Below are positions 36,603 through 44,888 of a stretch of DNA of 64,000 nt, one piece after another. A program made the position numbers and the translations under genes. Numbering within the stretch: the stretch's first letter is position 1; each line of letters starts with the position of its first letter. Location of the stretch: the NCBI RefSeq assembly GCF_003340555.1, contig NZ_QPLJ01000001.1, positions 124,001 through 188,000 on the forward strand, written 5' to 3'. The notes under the pieces were generated by a model. That model was given only the letters and a program-made list of their open reading frames with translations, ran no database searches and was not told where the DNA came from. Source of the stretch: Jannaschia formosa (lineage in GTDB: Bacteria; Pseudomonadota; Alphaproteobacteria; Rhodobacterales; Rhodobacteraceae).

Positions 36603-36995
36603 TCAGTCCCGGACGGCGACCTCGATCAGGTTGCCGTCGGGATCGCGCAGATAGAGCGAGGTGATCGGCCCCTGCGCCCCGGTGCGTGGGACCGGCCCGG
36701 CCTCGACCGTCTCGCCGCGCGCGGCGAGATGCGCCAGCCAGTCGTCCAGCGGCATGTCGGTCAGGAAGCACAGGTCGGCCGTGCCGGGCCCGGGATGCAG
36801 CGCATGGGGCCGGAACTCCGCCCCCGCGCGGTGCAGGTTGATCTTCTGGCGGCCGAAGGTTAGCGCAGTGCGGGTGGTGCCATCCGCGGCCCCGAAGGTC
36901 TCGACGCCGCAGCCGAGCGTGGCGGAGTACCACTCCGCCGTGGCGCCGATATCCGCGACCGTCAGCACGAGATGGTCGAGCGCGGTAATCTTCAT
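36603..36995 (-). CDS. VOC-family (glyoxalase/bleomycin resistance) protein
   Basis: The 130-residue single VOC domain has two beta-alpha-beta-beta-beta modules: ITALDHLVLTVADIGATAEWYSATLGC and the closing ITSLYLRDPDGNLIEVAV. Metal ligands typical of the fold are His8 (LDHLV) and the C-terminal Glu (NLIEV). Activity cannot be assigned; relatives are virulence-protein, fosfomycin-resistance or lyase-like enzymes. GGAGG precedes the start. It is divergent from the dehydratase gene 36 bp away. Confidence 0.85.
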   Translation of the reverse strand: MKITALDHLVLTVADIGATAEWYSATLGCGVETFGAADGTTRTALTFGRQKINLHRAGAEFRPHALHPGPGTADLCFLTDMPLDDWLAHLAARGETVEAGPVPRTGAQGPITSLYLRDPDGNLIEVAVRD

Positions 36996-37031
36996 CTTGG
37001 CCTCCGGCCCGGGCGCGGGCATCCTGCCGCC

Positions 37032-37823
37032 ATGTCGCAAGCCCCCTTCCCGCCCGTCAAGGACATGCTCGACCCGGCCCGCGCCGCCGCCTGCGCCGCA
37101 GTGCTGGGCCGGGACATGCCGCGCGCCGCCCTCCCCCCGTTCTGGCATCACCTGCATTTCTGGGACGTCCGCCCTCCGGACGAGCTGGGCCGCGATGGCC
37201 ACATCCGCACCGGGACCGGCGGCATCCCCGACCTGGGCCTGCCGCGCCGCATGTGGGCGGGCGGCAGGCTGGACTGGCTCGCGCCGCTCATGCTCGGGCA
37301 GGAAGCCGAGAAACGCACTACGCTGGCGTCGGCCGAGCGGAAGGAGGGCCGGTCCGGCCCGCTCGGCCTCGTCACGCTCGAGCACGAGATCCGGCAGGGC
37401 GGCAGGCTCTGCCTGCGGGAGCGGCAGGACCTCGTTTATCGCCCCGACCCCGCGCCCGACGATCCGAGGCCCGCCCCGCGGGAGGCCGGGACCGCGCCGG
37501 TCGAGGAAGCGCGCGCCTTCCCGCCCCTGACCCTCGTCCGCTACTCGGCCCTGACGATGAACGCCCACCGCATCCACTGGGACGAGACCTATGCCCGCGA
37601 GGTCGAGGGCCATGCCGGGCTCGTCGTCCACGGCCCGTTGCTGGCCGAGGGGCTCATCGACCTCGCCACCCGCCATCTGGGCTCGCTCGCATCCTTCGAG
37701 TACCGCGCCACCGCTCCCGCCGTCGCCGGGGAGACGGTGACCTTCTGCCTCGACGGCCCGCGCGCCTTCGTCCGGGGCGAGGACGGCCGGCTTTGCATGA
37801 CCGCCACGGCAGCCACTGCCTGA
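37032..37823 (+). CDS. HotDog-fold acyl-CoA dehydratase (FAS1-like/MaoC-N, mesaconyl-C4-CoA hydratase-like)
   Basis: This is a 263-residue double-HotDog protein. The first half carries the MaoC N-terminal/FAS1-like pattern (HHLHFWDVRPPDELGRDGHIRTG, GLPRRMWAGGRLDWLAPL). The second half carries the hydratase signature LVRYSALTMNAHRIHWDETYAREVEGHAGLVVHGPL, which includes the catalytic-type Asn/His. Relatives hydrate mesaconyl-C4-CoA or itaconyl-CoA or act in fungal-type mitochondrial FAS. The true substrate is unknown here. No CoA-transferase or lyase genes lie next to it. Confidence 0.75.
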   Translation: MSQAPFPPVKDMLDPARAAACAAVLGRDMPRAALPPFWHHLHFWDVRPPDELGRDGHIRTGTGGIPDLGLPRRMWAGGRLDWLAPLMLGQEAEKRTTLASAERKEGRSGPLGLVTLEHEIRQGGRLCLRERQDLVYRPDPAPDDPRPAPREAGTAPVEEARAFPPLTLVRYSALTMNAHRIHWDETYAREVEGHAGLVVHGPLLAEGLIDLATRHLGSLASFEYRATAPAVAGETVTFCLDGPRAFVRGEDGRLCMTATAATA

Positions 37824-37830
37824 AGCCCAC

Positions 37831-37943
37831 TTCTCGTGGCTCCAAATACTCCGGGGGAGCGAGCCTGCGAGCGGGGGCGGAGCCCCCGGGGGGTCCGGGG
37901 GGCGCAGCCCCCCGGCGGGTCGGACCGCCGCCAGGCGGTCCGA
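37831..37943. repeat. Intergenic repeat copy 2 with stacked hairpins
   Basis: GTGGCTCCAAATACTCC (37836-37852) is a diverged copy of the repeat at 22299. It is followed by three hairpins between the convergent genes: GGGGGCGGAGCCCCC (37873-37887), GGGGGGCGCAGCCCCCC near 37898-37914, and CGGACCGCC/GGCGGTCCG (37921-37942). The last two probably act as terminators. Confidence 0.65.
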
Positions 37944-37948
37944 AGCCC

Positions 37949-39133
37949 CTACACCCCCGCCGCCACGATCGCGTCCGCCAGCACCGGCACCGTCGCCCGG
38001 TTCAGCCCCGCGATGTTCATCCGCGAATCGCCGACCATGTAGATCCCGTGGTCGCGCCGCATCGCCTCCACCTGCTCGGGGGTGGCGCCAAGGCGCGAGA
38101 ACATGCCGCGATGCGCCGCGAGGAAACCGAACCGGTCCGAGCCCAGCCGGTCCCGCAGCGCGTGGGCCAGCTGCTCGCGCAGCGCCAGCATGCCGAGCCG
38201 CACCTCCTCCAGCTCCGCCTCCCAGTCGGTGCGCAGCCCGTCGTCGGCCAGGATCTCCGTGACCACCCGCGCCCCGTGATCCGGCGGGAACGAAAAATTG
38301 ACCCGGTTCAGCGTCGCCATCGCGCCCTGGGTCACGCCAAGCGCCTCGGCCGAGGGCGCGAGCGCCATCAGAAGGCCCGTCCGTTCCCGGTAGATGCCGA
38401 AATTCTTCGAGCAGGATGCGGCGACCAGCGCCTCGGGCACCGCCTCGGCCACGATCCGGGTGCCCTGCGCGTCCGCCTCGAGGCCGTCGCCGAAGCCCTG
38501 ATAGGCGATGTCGATGAACGGCACCGCGCCGGTCCGGGCCAGCAGATCCGCCACGTCCCGCCACTGGTCCGGCGTCAGGTTGGCCCCGGTCGGGTTGTGG
38601 CAGCAGCCATGCAGCACCACCGCGTCGCCCGGCGCGGCCTGGGCCAGGTCGGCCATAAGCCCGTCGAAATCGACGCCCCCCGTCTCGGAGTCGAAATAGC
38701 GGTAGGTCTTCGTCTCGATGCCCAGATATGCCGCGATGGCCGGGTGGTTGGGCCAGGTCGGGTCCGACAGCCAGACCCGTGCCTCGGGCGCGGCCATGCG
38801 GATCAGCTCCAGCCCCTGCCGGATCGCGCCCGTCCCGCCGGGCGTGGCGACGGCGGCCAGCCGGTCGCGGGGCGCGCCGGGCCCGAGGATCAGCGCCGAC
38901 AGCGCCTCGGCGAAGGCCGGATCGCCGGCGAGGCCGGTATAGGTCTTGGTGTCCTGCGTCTCGACCAGCCGGCGCTCGGCGGCCTTCACGGCGCGCATCA
39001 CGGGCGTCAGCCCCGTCGCGTCCTTGTAGACGCCGACGCCGAGGTCGATCTTGCCCTCGCGCGGATCGGCCTTGTAGGCCGACATCAGCGCCAGTATCTT
39101 GTCGGGAGCTTGCGGTTTGAGGTCGGTCAGCAT
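37949..39133 (-). CDS. Aspartate/aromatic aminotransferase, class I
   Basis: This is a 394-residue PLP-dependent fold-type I aminotransferase of the AspC/TyrB group. Motifs are TPGGTGAIRQG, SDPTWPNHPAI, HGCCHNPTGANL, DIAYQGFGDG and the Schiff-base Lys243 in SCSKNFGIYRER. The arginine pair for dicarboxylates is partly visible (YRERTG and the C-terminal DSRMNIAGL). Its ATG directly abuts the stop of the sulfurtransferase gene, so the two are one operon. The neighbour suggests cysteine transamination as one possible role. Confidence 0.92.
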   Translation of the reverse strand: MLTDLKPQAPDKILALMSAYKADPREGKIDLGVGVYKDATGLTPVMRAVKAAERRLVETQDTKTYTGLAGDPAFAEALSALILGPGAPRDRLAAVATPGGTGAIRQGLELIRMAAPEARVWLSDPTWPNHPAIAAYLGIETKTYRYFDSETGGVDFDGLMADLAQAAPGDAVVLHGCCHNPTGANLTPDQWRDVADLLARTGAVPFIDIAYQGFGDGLEADAQGTRIVAEAVPEALVAASCSKNFGIYRERTGLLMALAPSAEALGVTQGAMATLNRVNFSFPPDHGARVVTEILADDGLRTDWEAELEEVRLGMLALREQLAHALRDRLGSDRFGFLAAHRGMFSRLGATPEQVEAMRRDHGIYMVGDSRMNIAGLNRATVPVLADAIVAAGV

Positions 39134-39985
39134 TCAGGCGTCTCCGGTCGCGACCTTCAGGTCGGGATACATGCCCCATTCGGCCCAGGAACCGTCATAG
39201 AGCGCATGATCGCCATGCCCGATCCGGGCCAGGGCGAGGTTGAGGATGGCCGCCGTCACGCCGCTGCCGCAGCTGGTGACGATGGGGCGGTCGAGATCGA
39301 CGCCCGCCGCCTCAAAGGCATCGCGCAGCGCGCCCGGCTCCTTCATCGTGCCGTCGTCGTTCAGCAATTGCCCGAACGGCAGGTTGCGCGAGCCGGGGAT
39401 GTGGCCCGCGCGCAGGCCCGGGCGCGGCTCGGGCGCTTCGCCGCGGAAGCGGGCGGCGGCGCGGGCGTCGACGATCTGGGCGTGTCCCAGCTTGGCGGCC
39501 TGCGCGACCTCGGTGACGTCGCGCATCAGCCCGGGCTGGCGCGTCGCAGTCATGTGGCGGTCGCGGATCTGCGGCAGTTCGGCGGTGACGGGGCGCCCTT
39601 CGGCGCGCCATCTGGGCAGGCCGCCGTCGAGCACGGCGGCGCGCTGCCCGAACAGCCGGAACAGCCACCAGAGCCGCGCCGCCGAGAAGAGCCCCGCCCC
39701 GTCGTAGATCACCACCGTATGCCCGTCGCCCACGCCCAGCCGCCGCATCCGCGACAGGAACTTCTCCAGCGGCGGCGCCATGTGCGGCAGCGTGGAGCGG
39801 GCGTCGCTGACATCGTCCAGTGCGACGAAGCGGGCGCCAGGGATATGCGCCTCGGCGTATTCCGCGACCGGGTCCCGCCCCGCGTCGGGCAGGTACCAGG
39901 AGGCGTCGAGCACCCGCAGGTCCGGCGCGCCGAGCCGCGCGGCCAGCCATTCGCTCGAGACCAGTGTCGCCGGATCGTCGATCAT
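39134..39985 (-). CDS. sseA: 3-mercaptopyruvate sulfurtransferase (SseA-type)
   Basis: The 283-residue protein has two rhodanese domains. The N-terminal one is inactive (DGAGLFSAAR in place of a Cys loop). The C-terminal one has catalytic Cys239 in the loop CGSGVTA, the form typical of mercaptopyruvate sulfurtransferases rather than thiosulfate enzymes. It moves sulfur from 3-mercaptopyruvate to thiols or cyanide. GGAGG precedes the start. It is first in a two-gene unit with the aminotransferase, which could supply mercaptopyruvate from cysteine. Confidence 0.92.
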   Translation of the reverse strand: MIDDPATLVSSEWLAARLGAPDLRVLDASWYLPDAGRDPVAEYAEAHIPGARFVALDDVSDARSTLPHMAPPLEKFLSRMRRLGVGDGHTVVIYDGAGLFSAARLWWLFRLFGQRAAVLDGGLPRWRAEGRPVTAELPQIRDRHMTATRQPGLMRDVTEVAQAAKLGHAQIVDARAAARFRGEAPEPRPGLRAGHIPGSRNLPFGQLLNDDGTMKEPGALRDAFEAAGVDLDRPIVTSCGSGVTAAILNLALARIGHGDHALYDGSWAEWGMYPDLKVATGDA

Positions 39986-40085
39986 CGCGCAGCCTCCGCC
40001 CGGTCCCGCCGCGGCGAAGGCCCGCGGCGGGCGCCCCATGCGCGGAGCCCGGAGCCGTGCCTGCACCTGCCGCGCGGCGCCCGGG

Positions 40086-40748
40086 TCATGCCTGCGCCCC
40101 CGCCCGGGCCAGCCGTCCGGCGAAGTCGTCGCGCCAGCTCGGATCGAGATCGTCCATCCGGGCCAGCTCCGCCACGACGTCGATCTCCGTCCTGCGGTCG
40201 AACAGCGCCGCCGCGGCGCGGCGCACCGTCCAGCCGGGATGCGGCCGGTCGAGCAGGGACATCCCGTCACCCTCGGCCACGACGCCCGCCTCGACCACGC
40301 GCAGATACCAGCCGGTGCGCAAGCTGTCGCGCATCCGCAGCACCATGTCCTCGACCCCGACATGGGCGGCCAGCTTCCAGCAGGGCTGCCGCCCCTGGCT
40401 CACCGCCACCGTGGCCGAGCCCATCCGCAGCACGTCGCCGATGCAGACGTCCTCCTCGGTCCAGTCCGGCAGCGAGACGTTCTCGCCGAAGCCCCCGGGC
40501 GCGAAGCGCGGGTTCGGGCCCAGTTCCCGCTCCCACGCAGGGTAGTGAGCAGCCGGGTAGACATGCACCGCCTTGCCCACGCCGCCATGGACGCGCAGGT
40601 CGGCCTGCGCGTCGCCGTCGAGCCCCGTCGCGCCGACGGCGACCGGGCCGCGGACGGCCCGCTTGCCGATGGCCGAGGGCGGCCTGCCGTTCCAGCGGTC
40701 TTCGACGCGCCCGATGAAGACGCCGGTGACGAGGGTGCTGTCGGCCAT
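40086..40748 (-). CDS. MOSC-domain protein (YiiM-like)
   Basis: The 220-residue protein has a MOSC beta-barrel followed by a short 3-alpha domain, as in E. coli YiiM. Visible motifs are GDAQADLRVHGGVGKAVHVYP, FGENVSLPDW and the conserved cysteine in VSQGRQPCWKL. YiiM binds the molybdenum cofactor and reduces hydroxylated base analogues; the same role is inferred here. It begins 186 bp upstream of rplY on the opposite strand. Confidence 0.88.
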   Translation of the reverse strand: MADSTLVTGVFIGRVEDRWNGRPPSAIGKRAVRGPVAVGATGLDGDAQADLRVHGGVGKAVHVYPAAHYPAWERELGPNPRFAPGGFGENVSLPDWTEEDVCIGDVLRMGSATVAVSQGRQPCWKLAAHVGVEDMVLRMRDSLRTGWYLRVVEAGVVAEGDGMSLLDRPHPGWTVRRAAAALFDRRTEIDVVAELARMDDLDPSWRDDFAGRLARAGAQA

Positions 40749-40838
40749 GCGGGGTCCTCCGGGACAGGGTCACCCCGGCTTATCCCCCGCGCGCCGCCCG
40801 CGCAACGCGGGGGCGGCGCGAAATCCGGACAAACGGGG

Positions 40839-40867
40839 TTGCCAGACCGGCCCCGCTCTTCTAGAGG
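40839..40867 (+). promoter_or_regulatory. Candidate sigma-70 promoter of rplY
   Basis: TTGCCA (40839-40844), a 17-bp spacer and TAGAGG (40862-40867) lie 67 bp upstream of the rplY start. Spacing is ideal and each hexamer matches consensus at three to five positions. Predicted only. Confidence 0.5.
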
Positions 40868-40933
40868 GCGGCCTTCACACCGGGCGGACACCCTTGGAGG
40901 CCGCCTGACTCTACCGAATTGGAGACTTTTGAC

Positions 40934-41593
40934 ATGGCTGGTGAGATTCCGGATCTCGTGGCTCTGGCACGGACGGGGACGGGCAAGGGGGCCGCTCGTC
41001 AGGCACGCCGGGACGGCATGGTCCCGGGCGTCGTCTATGGCGGCGGGGCCGACCCGATGCCGATCCAGATCCCGTTCAACGAGCTGCTTGCGAAACTGAA
41101 GGCGGGGCGCTTCCGCGCGACGCTCTGGAACCTGAAGATCGAGGGTCAGGAGGACGTGCGCGTCATCTGCCGCGACGTCCAGCGCGACGTCGTCAAGGAC
41201 CTGCCGACCCATCTGGACCTGATGCGGCTGCGCCGCACGTCCAAGGTGAACCTCTACATCCCCGTGGTGTTCGAGGGCGTGCACGGCTCGCCCGGCGACA
41301 AGAAGGGCGGCGTGCTGACCGTCGTGCGCCCCGAGGTCGAGCTGCGGGTGACCGCGGGCGACATCCCCGATCACATCACCGTCGACTGCTCGAAGATGGA
41401 GATCGGCGACACGCTGCACATCTCGGATGCGATGCTGCCCGAGGGGGTGAAGCCCACGATCGACCGCGATTTCGTGCTGGCCAACATGCAGGCCCCGTCG
41501 GGCCTCGCCTCGCAGAAGGACGACGAGGACGAGGTGACCGAGACCGAGGTCATCAACCAGGACGCCGAGACCGTAGAGGGCAAGGCGGACTGA
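40934..41593 (+). CDS. rplY: 50S ribosomal protein L25/general stress protein Ctc
   Basis: L25 binds 5S rRNA. The 219-residue long (Ctc/TL5) form has an N-terminal L25 domain ([38 protein letters not shown]) and a C-terminal beta domain ending in an acidic tail. GGAG lies 10 bp before the ATG; another ATG 15 bp upstream is less likely. It is monocistronic with its own promoter and a strong terminator. Confidence 0.95.
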   Translation: MAGEIPDLVALARTGTGKGAARQARRDGMVPGVVYGGGADPMPIQIPFNELLAKLKAGRFRATLWNLKIEGQEDVRVICRDVQRDVVKDLPTHLDLMRLRRTSKVNLYIPVVFEGVHGSPGDKKGGVLTVVRPEVELRVTAGDIPDHITVDCSKMEIGDTLHISDAMLPEGVKPTIDRDFVLANMQAPSGLASQKDDEDEVTETEVINQDAETVEGKAD

Positions 41594-41621
41594 CCTCCTT
41601 CGTCCTGTCGGACGGCATCGA

Positions 41622-41657
41622 GGGGCGCGGGACCGGACGGTTCCGCGCCCCTTCGCT
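41622..41657 (+). terminator. Rho-independent terminator of rplY
   Basis: GGGGCGCGG (41622-41630) pairs with CCGCGCCCC (41643-41651), extended inward by partial pairing, and is followed by the pyrimidine run TTCGCTTT. It lies 29 bp after the rplY stop. Confidence 0.75.
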
Positions 41658-41763
41658 TTGCGGGGACCGGCAGCCTCCCGCGATCCGCGGCGCGCGCGCC
41701 GGTGCCCGGATTCCGGCCGCCATCGGGCGCGCCCGGAGGGCGTGACCGGACGACGCACCGCCA

Positions 41764-41789
41764 GGACCCCTTGCCCCTCCGATTGCGTT
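41764..41789 (+). promoter_or_regulatory. Possible EcfG-type promoter of the SDR gene
   Basis: GGACC (41764-41768), 17 bases, then CGTT (41786-41789) matches the EcfG consensus with one -35 mismatch, 41 bp upstream of the start codon. Weak prediction; it would place the SDR in the general stress response. Confidence 0.3.
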
Positions 41790-41830
41790 GCGTCCGCGAC
41801 CACAGACCCAGGCATCTACCGGAGGCTCCC

Positions 41831-42853
41831 ATGACGCTCTCGTTCAAACCCCTTTCCGATCAGGTGATCGTGCTGACCGGCGCGACCTCCGGCATCGGCC
41901 TCGCGACCGCGCGGCTGCTTTCGCGCGAAGGCGCGCGGCTGGTCCTCGTCGCACGCGGCGAGGATGCGCTCGAGACGCTCGCCGAGGAACTCGGCGCCGA
42001 GTGCACGCTCGCCGTGCCGACCGACGTCGCCGAGGCCGGGTCGGTCGAGCGCGTCGCCGAGCGCGCCGTCGCCCGGTTCGGCCATGTCGACACCTGGATC
42101 AACGACGCGGGCGTCGCGATCTACGGCAAGGTGGAGGACGTCCCGCTCGAGGATCACCGCAGGCTCTTCGAGACGAACTACTGGGGTGTCGTCCACGGCA
42201 CGCTCACCGCGTTGCGGCTGTTCCGCCGGCAGGGCGGGACCGGCAAGATCGTCAACATGGGTTCGCAGCTTTCGGACCGGGCGATGATCCTTCAGGGGCC
42301 CTACTCGGCCTCCAAGTTCGCGGTGAAGGCGATCACCGACGCCGTGCGGACGGAAACGGCCGAGGCCGGGCTCGACGTCTCGATCACGCTGGTCAAGCCC
42401 GGCGCGATCGACACGCCCTACATGGAACACGCCCGCAACCACATGGACACCGACTCGACGGTGAACCCGCCGCCTTCCTACGACCCGGCGCTGGTCGCCA
42501 AGGCCATCGCGCATGCCTGCACGCACGACGCGCGCGACCTCGATGTGGGCGGCGCGGGCTGGGCGACGGCCAAGATGACGCGCATCGCGCCGCGCACGAC
42601 CGACGCGATGATGCAGGCGACGGGCCGGATGCTCCAGCGCGGCGACACGCCGCCCCGGCCGGGCATGCGCGACAACCTGCATTCCAGCGCCCGCAACCTG
42701 GAGGAGCGATCGGGCGTCACGAGCCCCGCGCGCCGCACGAGCCTGATGCTCGAGGCGCAGATGCACCCGGTCGCCACCGCCGCCGTGGGGCTTGCGCTCG
42801 CCGCGGGCGCCGCCGCACTGGCCCGCCGGGCGCGCAACAGCGCCGGACGATGA
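41831..42853 (+). CDS. SDR-family oxidoreductase with C-terminal membrane tail
   Basis: The 340-residue protein has an SDR domain (about 1-250): TGATSGIGLATARLL, NDAGVAIYGK, catalytic Ser in VNMGSQLSDRA and Tyr/Lys in YSASKFAVK. An added region of about 90 residues ends in a hydrophobic helix and RRARNSAGR. This tailed form is often seen in stress-regulated SDRs of alphaproteobacteria. GGAGGCT precedes the ATG. The substrate is unknown. Its stop overlaps a small downstream frame by 4 bp. Confidence 0.85.
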   Translation: MTLSFKPLSDQVIVLTGATSGIGLATARLLSREGARLVLVARGEDALETLAEELGAECTLAVPTDVAEAGSVERVAERAVARFGHVDTWINDAGVAIYGKVEDVPLEDHRRLFETNYWGVVHGTLTALRLFRRQGGTGKIVNMGSQLSDRAMILQGPYSASKFAVKAITDAVRTETAEAGLDVSITLVKPGAIDTPYMEHARNHMDTDSTVNPPPSYDPALVAKAIAHACTHDARDLDVGGAGWATAKMTRIAPRTTDAMMQATGRMLQRGDTPPRPGMRDNLHSSARNLEERSGVTSPARRTSLMLEAQMHPVATAAVGLALAAGAAALARRARNSAGR

Positions 42854-43020
42854 TGTCCACCCGAAAGGACCCCGCCGGGCTGCGCCCTGTCGGGAACCTT
42901 TCGGAGCCTCCTGCCTCGTTGAAACCGTTCGACGTTTCAGGGCGGGGCGGGGGCGGCGGTTCGGTGGAAAAGGATCAGCCGCCCCGCGCTCCCGCGCGTC
43001 CGGGTTTGCGGCGAGACTGA
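42850..43020 (+). CDS. Small hypothetical protein, doubtful
   Basis: This 56-residue frame begins ATGATG inside the SDR stop. Composition is Gly/Pro/Arg/Ser-rich with a GGGGG run and no recognisable fold. The ATGA overlap is the only argument for it. It may be a chance frame in GC-rich DNA. Confidence 0.25.
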   Translation: MMSTRKDPAGLRPVGNLSEPPASLKPFDVSGRGGGGGSVEKDQPPRAPARPGLRRD

Positions 43021-43033
43021 CGCCGGCCCCCGC

Positions 43034-43723
43034 TCAGCCCAGGATCTCCCGCAGCACCGCGTCGGGTCCGGATTTCGACGGCGCCTCGGGGCGCGCGATG
43101 GCCGGTGTCTCTCGGACATGCAGGTCCTCGACCGCGCAGCGCAGCATGAAGGCCGCCAGGTCGCCGGTCCGGGTGCGGATCAGGTTCTCGGGGATGACGT
43201 TGGGGAAGACGCGGTAGTCGCCCGACGGCCCCTCGTCCAGAAGCCAGCCGGGGCGCACGGCCGTCCAGCGCAGCGTCTCGGTGGCCTGCAGGATCCGCTC
43301 CATGTCGGCCATCTGCTCGAAGATGGCGCGCAGCCCGGTCTCGGCGGCGGCGCGGAACCAGATCGGCCCGCGAGCGCGGGTCTCGACGAAGCTGGCCGAG
43401 ATCGTGACGAGCCGGTCCACACCGACCGCACGCATCGCGAGGATCAGGTTCAGCGTGCCCTGGGTGTACAGCTTCGGCGGGTTCATCACCGTCGTGGGCT
43501 TCGCGTCGATGCCGACGGCGTTGAGCACCGCATCCGTCCCCTCCAGATGCGCCTCGAGGCCGGAGCGGGTCATCAGGTCCGCCTCGACGCATTCCAGATC
43601 GGGATGCTGCCGCGTCAGCCGCCTGCCGTGGCAGCAGGCCCGGACGCGATGCCCGTCGGCCAGCGCGGCCTCGACCAGACGCCTCCCGGTGGCGCCATCG
43701 GCGCCGAAGATCGTGAGATGCAT
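43034..43723 (-). CDS. NAD(P)-binding NmrA/SDR-atypical family protein
   Basis: The 229-residue protein has an N-terminal dinucleotide loop GADGATGRRLVEAAL and later VLNAVGID and VDRLVTISAS, with a C-terminal segment WTAVRPGWLLDEG. This is the pattern of atypical SDRs (NmrA/YwnB/flavin-reductase-like) that act as reductases or redox sensors. No Tyr-x-x-x-Lys pair is obvious, so catalysis is uncertain. It starts 48 bp after the oxidoreductase gene on the same strand and could be co-transcribed with it. Confidence 0.8.
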   Translation of the reverse strand: MHLTIFGADGATGRRLVEAALADGHRVRACCHGRRLTRQHPDLECVEADLMTRSGLEAHLEGTDAVLNAVGIDAKPTTVMNPPKLYTQGTLNLILAMRAVGVDRLVTISASFVETRARGPIWFRAAAETGLRAIFEQMADMERILQATETLRWTAVRPGWLLDEGPSGDYRVFPNVIPENLIRTRTGDLAAFMLRCAVEDLHVRETPAIARPEAPSKSGPDAVLREILG

Positions 43724-43770
43724 GTGCGGTCCCCTTTCCCCTTCAACGGGTGGAACCGGGGGCGGTTCCC

Positions 43771-44757
43771 TCACACCGCGGGCCGTCCGCCCGCCGCGGC
43801 ATAGGCCATGTCGATCACGCGCTGCGTGCCCGCCGCATCCCTCAGTGTCCACGGAAAGGCCGCCTCGCCGCGGATGGCGGCGCCGAAGGCCTCGACCTGC
43901 AGCACGTACTGGTTCACGCCCGGCCAGCTCCGGCGATGGGTGACGAAGTCCCGCCCGCGCCATTCCACCACCGCCTCGCCGAACTTGGCGGCGTTGAAGG
44001 GGGCGGTCAGGCGGATCAGCCCGGCATCCCCGTGGAACAGCATGAACTGCTCGGGCAGCAGCCGCATGGAGTTGATCCAGTGCGCCGTGAAGCCCGGGAA
44101 GCGGGCCGAGACCCGCGCGACCACGTCGCAGCCCGCCTGCCACTCGATATCGGCATGGGTGATCGCCTCGGGCTCGGACCGCGTGGCCCAGCGGGTGCAG
44201 CCATAGGTGTAGACGCCGATATCCGGCAGCGCACCGCCCCCGGTCGCGGCGGCGTTGCGGATGTTCGCGGGGTCCGAGGCGTTGTCGTAGGTGAACACGC
44301 CCTCGACATGGCGCAGCGTTCCGAGGGCGCCCCCGTCGATCAGCTCGCGCACGAACTGCCACTGGGGATGGTGGACGATCATGTAGGCCTCGGCGGCCTG
44401 CAACCCGGTCGCGTCGCGCGCCGCGATCAGCGGCGCGATCTCGGCCTCGGTCATCCCGACGGGCTTCTCGACGAGCACATGCTTGCCCGCCTCCAGCGCC
44501 TTCACGCCCCATTCGACATGCATCGTGTGGGGCAGCGGCACGTAGACCGCGTCGATCTCCGGATCGGCCAGCATCGCGTCGTAGCCGTCATGCACCCGCA
44601 GCCCCGGCGCGAGCGCGGCGAAGGGCGCGGCCTTCTCGGCCGAGCGCGTGGCCAGCGCCGCCAGCACATGCCCGGCCGAGGCATGGATCGCCGGCGCCAT
44701 CGTGCGGCGCGCGAAGTCGGAGGCGCCCAGCACCCCCCAGCGGATCGGATCGGTCAT
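43771..44757 (-). CDS. Gfo/Idh/MocA-family oxidoreductase
   Basis: The 328-residue protein has an N-terminal Rossmann domain (WGVLGASDFARRTMAPAI), the family motif EKP in HVLVEKPVGMTEAE, and a C-terminal alpha/beta domain with GGGALPDIGVYTYG. Members oxidise or reduce sugars and cyclitols with NAD(P); a few are NAD-dependent glycosidases. The substrate cannot be assigned. It is not adjacent to other sugar genes and lies next to the low-GC MFS gene. Confidence 0.85.
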   Translation of the reverse strand: MTDPIRWGVLGASDFARRTMAPAIHASAGHVLAALATRSAEKAAPFAALAPGLRVHDGYDAMLADPEIDAVYVPLPHTMHVEWGVKALEAGKHVLVEKPVGMTEAEIAPLIAARDATGLQAAEAYMIVHHPQWQFVRELIDGGALGTLRHVEGVFTYDNASDPANIRNAAATGGGALPDIGVYTYGCTRWATRSEPEAITHADIEWQAGCDVVARVSARFPGFTAHWINSMRLLPEQFMLFHGDAGLIRLTAPFNAAKFGEAVVEWRGRDFVTHRRSWPGVNQYVLQVEAFGAAIRGEAAFPWTLRDAAGTQRVIDMAYAAAGGRPAV

Positions 44758-44807
44758 CTGGCGCTTCCCTCTGGTTCGGGCAGAACGTCCTCGGATGAGG
44801 CAGCGGG

Positions 44808-44865
44808 GTCAAGTGGGCAGGACGCGGCCCGTGAGTCCGAAAGGCCGGTCTGAGCCCACTTTGAC
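44808..44865. repeat. Long inverted repeat at the edge of the AT-richer MFS segment
   Basis: GTCAAGTGGGC (44808-44818) and GCCCACTTTGAC (44854-44865) are near-perfect inverted copies 35 bp apart, lying between two start/stop regions. They sit where base composition changes, 24 bp from the end of the MFS gene. They could be a stem-loop terminator or a remnant of the event that inserted the gene. Confidence 0.5.
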
Positions 44866-44888
44866 CAATGCCGCATGATGCATGAAAA

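Noticed and set aside
42890-42922. GGAAC...CGTT near the doubtful small frame after the SDR
   Set aside because: The spacer is 19 bp, outside the 16-17 bp range for EcfG promoters.
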